A stretch of DNA of 64,000 nt from NCBI RefSeq assembly GCF_040412425.1, contig NC_089788.1, forward strand, positions 62,163,720 through 62,227,719, read 5' to 3'. The translations under genes were made by a program, and so were the position numbers. The stretch is from Macrobrachium rosenbergii. Its lineage: Eukaryota > Arthropoda > Malacostraca > Decapoda > Palaemonidae. Under the pieces are notes generated by a model. That model saw nothing but the letters and a program-made list of their open reading frames with translations, was not told the DNA's origin and made no database searches. Positions 46,797 through 56,900 of this stretch are shown here, one piece after another. Within the stretch, counting starts at the first letter, position 1, and the number at the start of each line of letters is the position of its first letter.

Positions 46797-47756
46797 TTGA
46801 AGCACTGGTCGGACCCTGCAAGGAATCCTTACCATCAGTCGAGCTGCCATGGTCGAAGCTTACTGAATTCTCTCGTCTCTGGTAGGGAGAACTCACTTCG
46901 AGCCAGCTGCTTGTTCAAGCCACTTCCGCCACCTCTCCCTCATCAGAAGAAATTCTACAAGCTCTCGGAGAAGTCAGTTCCTACAGCACAGGTTGACCCC
47001 GACTTAGTTCGTCTCATTCTGGGTCTGTTGTTGGAGCAGCTCCATGCAGAAGGCATCTCCCTCTCTCATCAGGAGTCAGCAACCCTGGAAGCAACTGCCA
47101 TAGCAGCATTTCAAGCAGTCTCTTGGATGGACCATTGGTCCACCACAGTAGCCAAGATTATCACTTCCTCTTCGTCGCTCAACAACGAGGAAGTGGCTGA
47201 CCTTAACAGACAGTTCCTATCTGGAGGTAGGACCATCACCTACATAGCCCACCAGACAGCTAACCTGTGGGCAAACTTGGCACTTAAGAGGAGAGACACA
47301 GTTCTCTACTTAGTTTCTAAGTTTGTTGATCCTGAGTTGATCTTGACCTTGAGGAACGGACCATTGCAGGGTTCCACTTCTCTCTTTAACAGGGAGCAAG
47401 TGGACACTGCGGTGGATCGTCGAAGAGCGGATGACAATGACCATCTCATCCACAGTGCAGTGGCAAAGACCTCCAGGCCTTCTCATGCCACTGCACCCCA
47501 ACCCTTTGGTCAGGCTGCCCCTTCCTGTACTGGTCCTAGGAAACCCAGAATCCTAAGGTTCCTCACAGGAATATCCAGATTTCTTCTGCCCCCATCAGGA
47601 AGGTTGCAAACTAGCATCCCTTTCGGTCCTTTGCCTAGCCAGGTAGAGGAGCTAGGGAGAAGAAGAAGGGAGGAGTACGTTAAGGGCAGTGTTCCCCTCC
47701 ACATGTTGCCACTGGTGGGGTGGTGCCTGTCGAGCCATTGGGCAACATGGCAGTGA
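46797..47756 (+). CDS. DIRS-like Gag protein, open over 319 codons
   Basis: This is the longest uninterrupted DIRS frame in the window. The centre is helical and hydrophobic (LVRLILGLLLEQLHAEGISL, ATLEATAIAAFQAVSWMDHW), consistent with a capsid-like region. It is followed by LNNEEVADLNRQFLSGGRTI, a KRRDTVLYLVSKFVDPELIL stretch and a Pro/Ser/Arg-rich tail. Position between the 5' end and RT identifies it as the structural protein of the element; I see no zinc knuckle in this frame. The true start may lie upstream because the Cys-rich Gag head seen in other copies is not included. The last 20 codons may be out of the original frame. Confidence 0.6.
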   Translation: MKHWSDPARNPYHQSSCHGRSLLNSLVSGRENSLRASCLFKPLPPPLPHQKKFYKLSEKSVPTAQVDPDLVRLILGLLLEQLHAEGISLSHQESATLEATAIAAFQAVSWMDHWSTTVAKIITSSSSLNNEEVADLNRQFLSGGRTITYIAHQTANLWANLALKRRDTVLYLVSKFVDPELILTLRNGPLQGSTSLFNREQVDTAVDRRRADDNDHLIHSAVAKTSRPSHATAPQPFGQAAPSCTGPRKPRILRFLTGISRFLLPPSGRLQTSIPFGPLPSQVEELGRRRREEYVKGSVPLHMLPLVGWCLSSHWATWQ

Positions 47757-47880
47757 CATAGAGTGGAGACCTGGGTAGTGACTGTCCTTCAGGTGGCTAT
47801 TTACTTCCCTCAACAACCTTCTGGTTCATCTACAAATATACATTCCCAGCTCGCTGAAGGACCTCATTCTACAGAACGAG

Positions 47881-48470
47881 ATGAAGACAATGCTGAAGAA
47901 GGGTGCTGTGGAAGTCGTGAATGATTGGTCTCTGGGCTTTTACAGCAAGATCTTTCTTGTAGAGAAAGCATCAGGGGGATGGAGACTGATTATAGACCTA
48001 TCTGCCCTGAACCGATTTATTTGCCAGACTCGGTTCAAGATGGAAACAACACAGTGTCAGTGCTCGCGGCCATCAGGGAGTCTGACTTCATGCTTATGGT
48101 GGACCTGCAAGATGCATATTTCCAGATACCCATCCATCAGTCCTGCAAGTACCTCTGCTTTATTCTCAACAGGACAGTGTACCAATTCAGGGCACTTTGT
48201 TTTGGGCTATCAACTGCTCCCCAGGTGTTCACGAGTGTTTGCCCTTACATCGGCTTGGGCCCATTCACACAGGATATGTCTTCTGAGGTATCTTGACGAT
48301 TGGCTTGTCCTGGCAAACTCTCGTTCGAGGTTGCTCCAGGACAGAAATCGCCTCCTTGATTTTTTCACAGCCTAGGCATGGCGATAAATCTCAAGAAGTC
48401 AGACCTCATACCCAAGCAGAGTATAAAGTATCTGGACATGCTGATAGATACAGCGGTAGTGAGAGTCTTT
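47881..48470 (+). pseudogene. DIRS-like reverse transcriptase, frameshifted
   Basis: The first frame reads LKKGAVEVVNDWSLGFYSKI and ASGGWRLIIDLSALNRFI. It then shifts at about 48050 to a frame reading AAIRESDFMLMVDLQDAYFQ and YQFRALCFGLSTAPQVFTSV. It returns to the first frame for CLLRYLDDWLVLANSRSRLL, with the YLDD box intact. The MVDLQDAYF block carries the other catalytic Asp. Two or three single-base changes prevent continuous translation. Together with RNase H it would form one polyprotein. Confidence 0.82.
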
Positions 48471-48545
48471 CTCTGAGACTCCTGGATCAGCAGCTTCAAG
48501 GAGGCAGCGCAATCATTCCTGTCCTGACAGGAACAACCAGCTCAG

Positions 48546-49293
48546 ATGTGGCGAATCTTTCTCAGTCACCTGTCGTCTCTGGAGAAGCTGGCCCTTAATG
48601 GGCGACTACACCTTCGTTCCCTCTGGTGGATAATGAAGGAGTTCTGGTCTCAAGCTAGGGACCAGTTGTCCCTTCCCATTCCTCCCTTGAGAGAAGTGAG
48701 ACAGGATTTAGCCTGGTGGCTAGAAGACAGGAACCTTGTAATAGGAGTTCAACTTCATACCCTCCCTCCTGAGATGCTTCTGTTTTCAGACTCTTCAAGG
48801 GAGGGATGGGCAGCCACACACCTGGAGGAGTTACTAACCTCAGGTGTGTGTAACCAGAATGACAAGCACTTCCACATCAACATCCTGGAGCTCAAGGCAG
48901 CCTTTCTGGCTCTCCAAGAATTCCAGGATCAAGTGATGGGGCACTCTGTGGTACACATGAGCTACAGTACTATGGTAGTGCCATATGTCAACAAGCAAGG
49001 GGGACTAGTGTCTCTTCAGCTTCACCAGTTGACAGTGCAGGTGCATGGCACATTCACTGGAGTTGTCAGCCAGATACATTCCACATAAAAGGAATGCAGT
49101 GGCAGACAAACTCAGCCGTCAGAGTCAAGTGATAGGGGCAGAATGGTCCATACACCCAGATGTTGTGGAGAGATTGTTCAACCTTTGGGGGCGACCAGTG
49201 GTAGACCTTTTCGCAACCCGGCACAACAGGAAGTTGCCGGTGTTTTGCTCTGGCATCCCGGGCCCTTGGGCTATAGAGGAGGATGCTTTTTAG
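48546..49293 (+). pseudogene. DIRS-like RNase H domain
   Basis: The 180-codon frame contains LEKLALNGRLHLRSLWWIMK, LLFSDSSREGWAATHLEELL with the first Asp, and NILELKAAFLALQEF with the Glu. The next acidic site, expected in a DNTT-like block, reads MSYSTMVVPYVNKQGG, so that Asp is lost. A shift near 49060 leads to a frame with YIPHKRNAVADKLSRQSQVI and PVVDLFATRHNRKLPVFCSG, the connection to the recombinase. The domain is probably inactive because of the missing Asp and the shift. Confidence 0.78.
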
Positions 49294-49314
49294 CACCCTT
49301 GAGACAATCTCGAC

Positions 49315-49690
49315 ATGTATGCTTTTCCTCCGTTCTGTCTTATTTGTGAGGCAATCAACAGGGTAATGATCACCACGAATCTCAGAATGACCCTGGTGGC
49401 TCCCAAATGGCCACATGCTGAGTGGTACTTGGATTTACTAGCTCTACCAAGACAGACCAAGAAAGGGGTGTCCATGAGCACACAATCTCTTTTTGGTTTC
49501 GTGAGACTATCAAGCGGGCATACTCAACGTCAAATGAAGAGGATTCGAATACATTCTGGCCCAGAGCTCACGAAATCAGGGGCATTGCTCTGTTCTTTTT
49601 ATGCAGGAATAACTAATCAGTGCATCGGTTTGGTTGCATTAGATGCAGCTCACCTCCTTTTACCTGAGGGACATTGCCCATAGGTCCTTG
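49315..49690 (+). pseudogene. DIRS-like tyrosine recombinase, internally shortened
   Basis: The N-terminal frame reads AINRVMITTNLRMTLVAPKW and PHAEWYLDLLALPRQ, which matches the other copies. It then jumps within about 60 bases to the C-terminal motif RAHEIRGIALFFLCRNN (49565-49616), with the His and Arg of the H-x-x-R motif. The 250 or so residues between these blocks in the 2660-5545 copy, including the first catalytic Arg block VRTLRVYL, are missing, so the recombinase has a large internal deletion. Confidence 0.75.
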
Positions 49691-50269
49691 GACACCTTTT
49701 CCTTGGGTCCTGTGGTGGCTGCTCAACAAGTTGTGTAGTTCATCCAGTTCCCCTAGCAGGACAGGTAGCATCTGGTTTAAGATGTATGTTCGCAGAAGTG
49801 AGAGTGAGTGTGTGTAACTGGCCTCCCTCCTTTCCCTTTCTCGTACCTTTCCTCTTACAGCAGGCAGAGGATAGGTTGTCAAACCATCATGTGCTGGATG
49901 GGCACAGATGCAGGTGAGTGATCAGCCATTCTATTTTTCCATTGTTATGGTCTAATAGAAACAAGTCCTGCCCTCTCTCTAGCAAGGGGAGAGAAAGATT
50001 GGCAATAAAACTAACCCGTTGCTTATCTTAGCTTTATTGTCTCCGACAAAGTGTTCTCCCAATACTTTTTTGTAGTAATGTTGTTTTCACACCTATTACT
50101 TTGAAAAGCCTGGAAGTCTGACAGTTGAGCACATGTTTGTTCCCCTGATCAGAGGCATGGGACTGCTCTCTTTGCTCGAAATTACACGACCAGGAAAAAG
50201 TCCTACGTGAGGCAAACCTCCAGTTGGTTAGGAAGTCTACTCAGATCCTCCCGCCAAACAGTAAGTCTT

Positions 50270-50420
50270 CCTATGTAAAGGCAATGGTTTGTATTCGTGT
50301 AGGAATAAATGACAAATTTTAGAAGTAATAATTTGTATTTTCCCTAACTTACAAACCTGAGGTCTTTAGATACATTGCTCACCTCTAGCCACCCCTCATT
50401 CTGATACTTGGCTATAAGGC
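50270..50420 (+). repeat. DIRS internal complementary region and start of 3' repeat
   Basis: ATGGTTTGTATTCGTGTAGG passes through AATAAATGACAAATTTTAGA to TTGTATTTTCCCTAACTTAC and AAACCTGAGGTCTTTAG. This is the same junction as the reverse complement of 25225-25325, followed by the terminal repeat interior up to the CCACCCCTCATTC block. After that, similarity stops. Confidence 0.7.
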
Positions 50421-50429
50421 AAGTGGTTG

Positions 50430-50965
50430 CGCAACTCAGGGAAGGGTCGAACAATCACTGAATCTCACTTGAAATCTCATGTGAACGGAATCTCCCTGGT
50501 TTCCAACCAGACAAGCAACGCTGAATCTCAAAAATGACTGAACCCAAGGCGCTGAATGAACACTGAAGACACATCTGCACGATACAGCAAACGTTGGTAT
50601 GTTACGAATTATCTTCATATATACTTGAGATATATGTAAGGGGTAATAGTAAAAGTAAATACATATTAATTAATTTGTACTAGTATATAAAAAATAATGA
50701 TAGATAAAACCATGAGTAACAGCAGAAAGGATGGAAATGATATAATAGTATTAATTACAATAATCATCATTATCAGTATTATGATTATTATTACCTCTTT
50801 TTACTGTCGAAATATGTACAGTAAACATTTTTTACCAAACATATGTAAATTATCTTTATGGCATTTATCCTTTAAAGAAATTTATTTCTCTTTCTCTGTA
50901 CTTTCCCTACTTTGAAATATATTGAATGAATGCTCCTCTTCTCCGACACACTGAAGATCCCCTCT

Positions 50966-50998
<33 letters not shown>

Positions 50999-52640
50999 TC
51001 CTCATTCTGTCTGTCTGTCTGTGCTGCGTTTCGAAACTTTCGTCTGTGGCATTTGTCTTGAGGGAACTGAATGTCATCGTCTGACGAGGATCGTCTCTGA
51101 GTCTCTGGCGAGATGAGGAGGTTATTTGTTTACTGTACAGAATTTTCGTCATATCTCGGAAACTGCTATTTAAGTGACACTGGGGAGTATGGTTTACAGC
51201 AATTTTAGTTTAAAGGAGAAAGAGTTAGCGATTTCAAATTGGATCTAAAGCACTGTAGAAAAAAAAAACTCAAGACATTTATTGAGACAAGCCATTGTAA
51301 TTAAGTACCGGGACCAGTTTTGCTTCTGGTACATTGATAAAAAATTACAACAGTTAATGCAAGTGAAGTTCACGGGAACAAACAACACTCATGGAAGTGA
51401 AGCCAAGCAACAGAAAACCAATTTTGTATTGCATTTGGAGTTAGGAAAACCGTTCTAGAATAATGTTAAGGTGTTCAAGGATGTCATTTCAAGGACATCG
51501 GCCTTATTACAAATAAAAATATACCAGTTTAATTTTGCAGGTTTAATTACAACACGCCTTCTTCACAATCGATTTAATCTATGTGCAAAGCGACCATGAT
51601 CTACGCTTGGCCAGCTGGTCCTTCTCTGCGAGGAGACGCTTCGTTTCTCAAATGGATCAGAAGATTAAACTTCTTGAACCTTCGTTATATCCATAGAGCG
51701 GCTATTGTAAGACCACATACAGGAGCAACCGATGGATGTCTTCGATACCTTTAGAAGAACTTATTCATTTTTGGGGGGAGGCCAAGGAAGCTGTGCGTAG
51801 GCTAGCAACAATGCAAGTAGGTATAATTGTAGTATTCTTGTGGTATTTTACGCATGTAAATTGCTTTTGTAATGTATAAACATAAAATTTATGCATTTCT
51901 GTACCTTACTGCATATATAATTAGTAGTAGACGCAACATACTAACAACGAGAGAGGAAGTCTCAAAATGTGCTCGTTCGTTTGTTTGTAGAGGGCGGCGA
52001 TTGCTTAAAAAAAAAATATCGTTCATTTTAAGGCGATGGCAACGCTTTCGGACACATCTCAATATGTTTTGAACTTGGGCAGACGTTAACTCGCTTCTCT
52101 GAACACCTGGCTGCAAAAAAGCCAGCGGTTTCTCCTTATAGGGAGGAAGGTTTGAGACTTTATCATTATATACATCTCCTTGTCGTTTTCTGGTGTAAAG
52201 GCCATATGATATGACCACGGAGGACAATGTGTGATCTTGATTCAAGCCAAGAATAAATAGGGTATGGCGTTAACAGACACACGCTTGTAATATTACGAAA
52301 GTGGCGCGTGAGAGACTGAATGTATCGTGGCGGAATCTAAAGAGTTCGTTCATTTTACGTGGAGAGCGCGGTTTAGAGAAGTCCTCAAACCGAAGGTGCA
52401 TTAAGGTCTTAAAGGTGGGAGGGTTCCGTCGGCCATAATCCCGGATATATTTTCCTTTTCGGCTTTTTTTTTCCAGGTGGTCAGTAGAAAACAAATAGGA
52501 GCCTTGGAAGAATTATGATCCCAGGTCAATCTGAGCCACGCGGGGAGGGCTTTAATAGATTATAAGTGTTTTCTTCCTTCAAAAATACATTTATCCTTAA
52601 GACCCACATGTCTTCTGTATAGAATTGCTTCTCCCTCTTT
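50430..52640. other. No gene recognised
   Basis: Contains a CT-rich microsatellite at 50962-50998 and a run of CTGT at about 51007-51021. I found no coding domain, RNA gene or transposon boundary. Confidence 0.5.
50962..50998. repeat. (CT)n microsatellite
   Basis: CT repeats over 37 bases with one interruption (CTCC). Confidence 0.9.
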
Positions 52641-52643
52641 AAT

Positions 52644-52836
<193 letters not shown>

Positions 52837-53031
52837 TGCCCATTGACTCAGTATTGGAATACCTTAAAGATGAATTGCTTAAACTTTATTTTCAGTGAGG
52901 AATATTCTAAACAATCGTTTGGTATAGCAATGGAAAACCTACTTTCGCCTGTTCTTTCAAATTTATGTATGGAATTTTTCCAACGCCTGTACATCCCAAG
53001 ATTTTCCATTTTCCTGTAACATGGTACTGTT

Positions 53032-53350
53032 CAGGGGCGTCATTTAGTGGGGGCTGGGGGCAACTGCCCCCAAGACTCAAGTTCCTCCCCCAAGCCTCAA
53101 CTTGCCCCCCTCACCCAACCAAGCCCCAAGAAGTAACAGCAGCTGGTTTTCCATTATTCCTACCGAAATTCAAATGTGTCATCACATTAAGTTATATCTA
53201 TCTCTATCTATCTATCTATCTATTTTATGCGCTTCAAAAAGCACATAAAATAACTCAAAATTAAAAAACCCCCAGGTGATTAGGCTCCCTTCGCTCGCCA
53301 AACCGCCTTTGCCCCCCCCCCCCCTTCAAACATCTGAAATGACGCCCCTG
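53032..53350. mobile_element. 319-bp hAT-like MITE with perfect 8-bp duplication
   Basis: The ends are CAGGGGCGTCATTT and AAATGACGCCCCTG, a 14-bp perfect inverted repeat of hAT type. It is flanked on both sides by GTACTGTT (53024-53031 and 53351-53358). The interior is C/G-rich at the ends, has a TCTA tetranucleotide run near 53196-53222, and lacks a transposase frame. The perfect duplication shows a recent insertion. Confidence 0.93.
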
Positions 53351-53621
53351 GTACTGTTATGTCGATGATAATTTTCAGCCATCATACCCAAGGATTTGGA
53401 TGTAAATAACATATTGGCTCAAACTCGAGGGAACCTTTTAATTGTAAATGTAGTATTCAATTATAAGAAAAGACAACTAATTTGACATGTGCACAGCATT
53501 ATTCAGAGCATCATATAAATATAAACATTTCATGTAATATTACGAAGTAATGAAACAATTTCCAGGAACTTTTTGGAATCCATGATTCAGTTGACATGGC
53601 AGAAGTACTGAATATAAGCCA

Positions 53622-53970
53622 AGGATTATTTTCTTTTGACTCTGTAATAAAACATATGCCCCAGAAGGATCTGAAAAGACAAAATAAATATGATTACCAA
53701 TAGGTAGCTGTTAATCCATTGGCATTCGTGTGACCTCCCAAACCATTTGTATTCCCTTAGGACTTATACCCGCTGTATATAAATTGCATACGCCCTTGCC
53801 AAGGTTTTTATTTTCTTTTGATCCTGTAATAAAACGTATGTTCCAGAAGGCTTTGAAAGACAAAATAAAGAGGTTTACCAATAGGTAAAATTCGATGTTA
53901 GTCAGTTGACAGTTGTGTGACCTCCCCAACCATTTTGTATTCCCTTAGAACTTATACTCACTATAATACA
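53622..53970. repeat. Tandem duplication, period about 180 bp
   Basis: The units start at about 53622 and 53802. Shared blocks in order are TTATTTTCTTTTGA, CTGTAATAAAAC, CCAGAAGG, GACAAAATAAA, TTTACCAATAGGTA or close variants, GTGTGACCTCCC, TTTGTATTCCCTTAG and ACTTATAC. The two units differ by scattered substitutions and a few small indels. No coding function is apparent. Confidence 0.8.
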
Positions 53971-53995
53971 CTTTTCCTTCGTGCTGTAAATATGC

Positions 53996-53998
<3 letters not shown>

Positions 53999-54071
<73 letters not shown>
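53999..54071. repeat. (TA)n microsatellite
   Basis: Uninterrupted TA repeat of about 36 units, roughly 300 bases upstream of the DDE transposase frame. Confidence 0.97.
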
Positions 54072-54073
<2 letters not shown>

Positions 54074-54379
54074 AAATGTTTGATTAATTCATCATTAATT
54101 CATTATCATTCATGACATAATTTCTTTTACTCATGTTTCATTTTAGCGTCGAATGGCCTTTATAGGTCCTAACGCAAGGAATATGCCTTAAATCCCATAA
54201 TCAATCCATCCATATCTTAAGGAAAGGATTTTCGGCTTACACGATTAGGATTCCATTGGCGTCATTAAAAAGCCATAAAAGTCGTATCAAACAAACCTTG
54301 TTTATATTTGGCATTTCATCTCTCCGAGTATAAAGGAGCGTTTCTGCTAAGTACAAAAAGTCAATCGACATCACTCGTA

Positions 54380-55684
54380 ATGGCAACTTCTACAAAGCGT
54401 TTTCTCCCCGCTCCAACCAGGGAAATCGTGGATAACGTTCACAAACATTTTACTAAAGAAAAGAAAAACGATGCCCCTTTGATCGATGTGGCGAAAGTTT
54501 GTGATGGAACGAGTGAGGCAACAACAGTTCCTAAGAGGACCATTAACAGAATTAGTAAGGAAGGAAATGATTCCGAAACTGAATTTAGACACCGTATGTT
54601 CAGAGATTAGAAGAGAAGTCGTCCGCGACCAGTGACCGATATGGATGATTTTAACAAGTGTGCGTTGCGTCAAATTGTGATCAGATTCTGTGCTAGAAAA
54701 GAGCTACCGAATGTTGCTACAGTTTTGAAACAAGCCCGCAAAGACGTTGAATTTATGGGTTGTCGCGAATCCCTTAGAAAAATCCTGCATGAAATCGGAT
54801 TTTATTTTGGAAGAGTGAATGGCAGAAAATGTCTACTGGAGAGAAGTGATGTGCCGGCTGCAAGGACGAAGTTTTTATGTGTAATGAGGAAAATACAAGA
54901 AAACAAAAATCAGCCTATCATATACCTGGACGAGACTTGGTTAAATCAGAACTATACTGTTACGGAGTGCTGGACAACTAAAGACAGGAAAAAAGCAATA
55001 GGGCTTAACCCCCCTACTGGCAAAGGGGCTAGACTGATAGTGGCGCATGCCGGTAGTAAAGAAGGTTTTGTGCCGAAAGCAGAATTAATTTTCAAGGCAA
55101 CCAACGATGGTGATTACCATAATCAAATGAACAGCGAAGTGCTTGAAGAGTGGTTTAAATCCCAGCTGTTACCTAACATCCCGCCCTCATCTGTTATCAA
55201 AATGGATAACGCATCTTACCACTTGGTAACCATCAATAAAGCACCAACGATTTCGGATAGAAAACAGGTAATAAAGAAGTGGCTGATCAATAAAGCAGAA
55301 AAATCCAACTGATGATTTACGAAAATGTGAGCTTCTGGAAATGGTCAAGTTGCATTCTTCTCGGACAGGAAAGGATTACGTTATAGACCTTGAACTGGCC
55401 CGTGAACATGGTCACCCGATCGTCAGGCCACCTACCTTACCACTGCCAGTACAACCCTATTGAATTAATATGTGGGCAGGTTAAAAATTATGTTGCCAAG
55501 AGAAATTATTTCAAAATGGCCAACTTGAAGCCCTTACTGCAAGAGGCTTTACAAGTGACAAAAGAAAATTGGAGCAATGCTGTAAAGCAGGTTCAAAATG
55601 CACACATAGAAGATTCTGAAACGAGACGATGCCGCAGAACACTTATTCGAGTCCTTCATTACTAATATAGCTTCCTCGGATGAC

Positions 55685-55727
<43 letters not shown>

Positions 55728-55775
55728 GCGATGAGGAGGAAGAGGAGGCGATGAGATGTAAATTTTGTTTTTTCT
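54380..55775 (+). pseudogene. Tc1/mariner-like (IS630 group) DDE transposase, broken
   Basis: The likely start is MATSTKRFLPAPTREIVDNV at 54380, followed by an N-terminal DNA-binding region of the helix-turn-helix kind. An in-frame TAG lies at 54608, after FRHRMFRD, and the same frame resumes KRSRPRPVTDMDDF. The catalytic core has YLDETWLNQNYTV (first Asp, about 54931), KMDNASYH (second Asp, about 55206) and NPIELICGQVK (Glu, about 55460), with the order and surroundings of the IS630/Tc1-mariner superfamily. Frameshifts lie near 55295, 55430 and 55620. The last frame reads AAEHLFESFI, then a run of Asp and Glu. No terminal repeats were found on either side. Confidence 0.82.
55685..55728 (+). 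repeat. (GAT)n microsatellite inside the transposase tail
   Basis: About 15 GAT triplets. In the frame continuing AAEHLFESF they encode a run of Asp followed by GDEEEEEAM, so this is coding-derived low complexity and not a random intergenic microsatellite. Confidence 0.85.
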
Positions 55776-55779
55776 ACAA

Positions 55780-56900
55780 AATGCACCTATAAATTTTTTT
55801 TTTCATAGATTGTATTTACTGTACATACTTAATATGCACATATAAAAATTCTTTCCATAGATTGTATTTACTGTACATACTGAGTCCATTTTCCCTTTAT
55901 AATAAAATACGTATTTGTTCATATTCTGCACATTCTTACCGTTTCTTATTATGGCATGAAAATACAAAAAATGTAAAATATGAAAATTTACAAAGAATTG
56001 AAATAATTGCATAGTTTACTTCAAAATTGTCGATATAACAAATTTTAAGGTAACTGACACCTTCAAAGTTATGACACTGAAGAATGAGATATTTCTTAGA
56101 GAGAGAGAGAAAACTGGCTTATCATGAGGGAAGAGAAATGTACTGAAAACTTTATAAATGATTGCAAATAATTCCAGCACAAAGAAAGGAAATAACTAAG
56201 AGTTAAAAGGTTAAGATTTAGATATCAACCCCTCTCCGACAAGAACAAGATTAATTTTTTTTTTCGTCTGACACGCTAAATCAGTCAATCCGCGGGTAAT
56301 AAGCTGGTCAGATTGTTCGCTCGTATCCCCACTGAGCGGTCTTGAAGGTGTGACGTCCGAAATTTTTTATGTTGATGCGATGCATTGGACGGAGACCTTC
56401 TCTCACGCGCCACTTTCGTTTGGCTCGACTTTAGCGCACCTAAATCCTAATCCCTATATATGGCGGTAAACGCCTACGTCTTCTAATTAACTGCAATAGT
56501 GGAGAATCACTTTTGGAACTGACGTTAATGATTATTTTTTTCTGTGTGGTGTTCAACATCTGGGAAACCTTGCCGCAAGTCGTCAGGTTGGGTAATCCTC
56601 GCTCTTATGGTCTAAGGCTTGGTACGTGGGTAACTGACCAGGTTGGATCTTTTTTCTAAGTGGGGATCGTAGGCGGGGTTAAGTCAGGGCAGAGGAGGTA
56701 TCAAGGGTCAGGTGCAGCGGGTCAGGGTGGTCAACTAGTGTACATAACCTCAGCAAGCATCATAAGGCGTGCATCTCGCGTGCAAGCATAGAAGTGAACA
56801 AAAGAAATCAACTATATATATTGCGCTGATTGTGCAGGTTCTTACAGGAGATAGTATAATGGCATTCACGGTTCCCGCAAACAAAAGGTGAGAAATTAAA
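55780..56900. other. No gene recognised
   Basis: It contains a repeated CCATAGATTGTATTTACTGT motif at 55804 and 55855 and no coding or RNA feature I can support. Confidence 0.5.

Larger units (their letters stand above)
46600..50420 (+). mobile_element. DIRS-like retrotransposon, plus strand, near complete coding region
   Basis: The order is Gag (46797-47756), RT (47881-48470), RNase H (48546-49293), tyrosine recombinase (49315-49690), 3' leader and an internal complementary region (50270-50380). It is the same family as 24995-28071: CACCTTTTCCTTGGGTCCTG, GTGGCTGCTCAACAAG, ATCATGTGCTGGATGGG and CACCTCTAGCCACCCCTCAT recur in the other copy in reverse. The 5' terminal repeat cannot be found, and similarity to the 3' terminal repeat ends near 50420, so both ends are truncated or diverged. 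It is the only DIRS-like copy on the plus strand. Confidence 0.82.
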
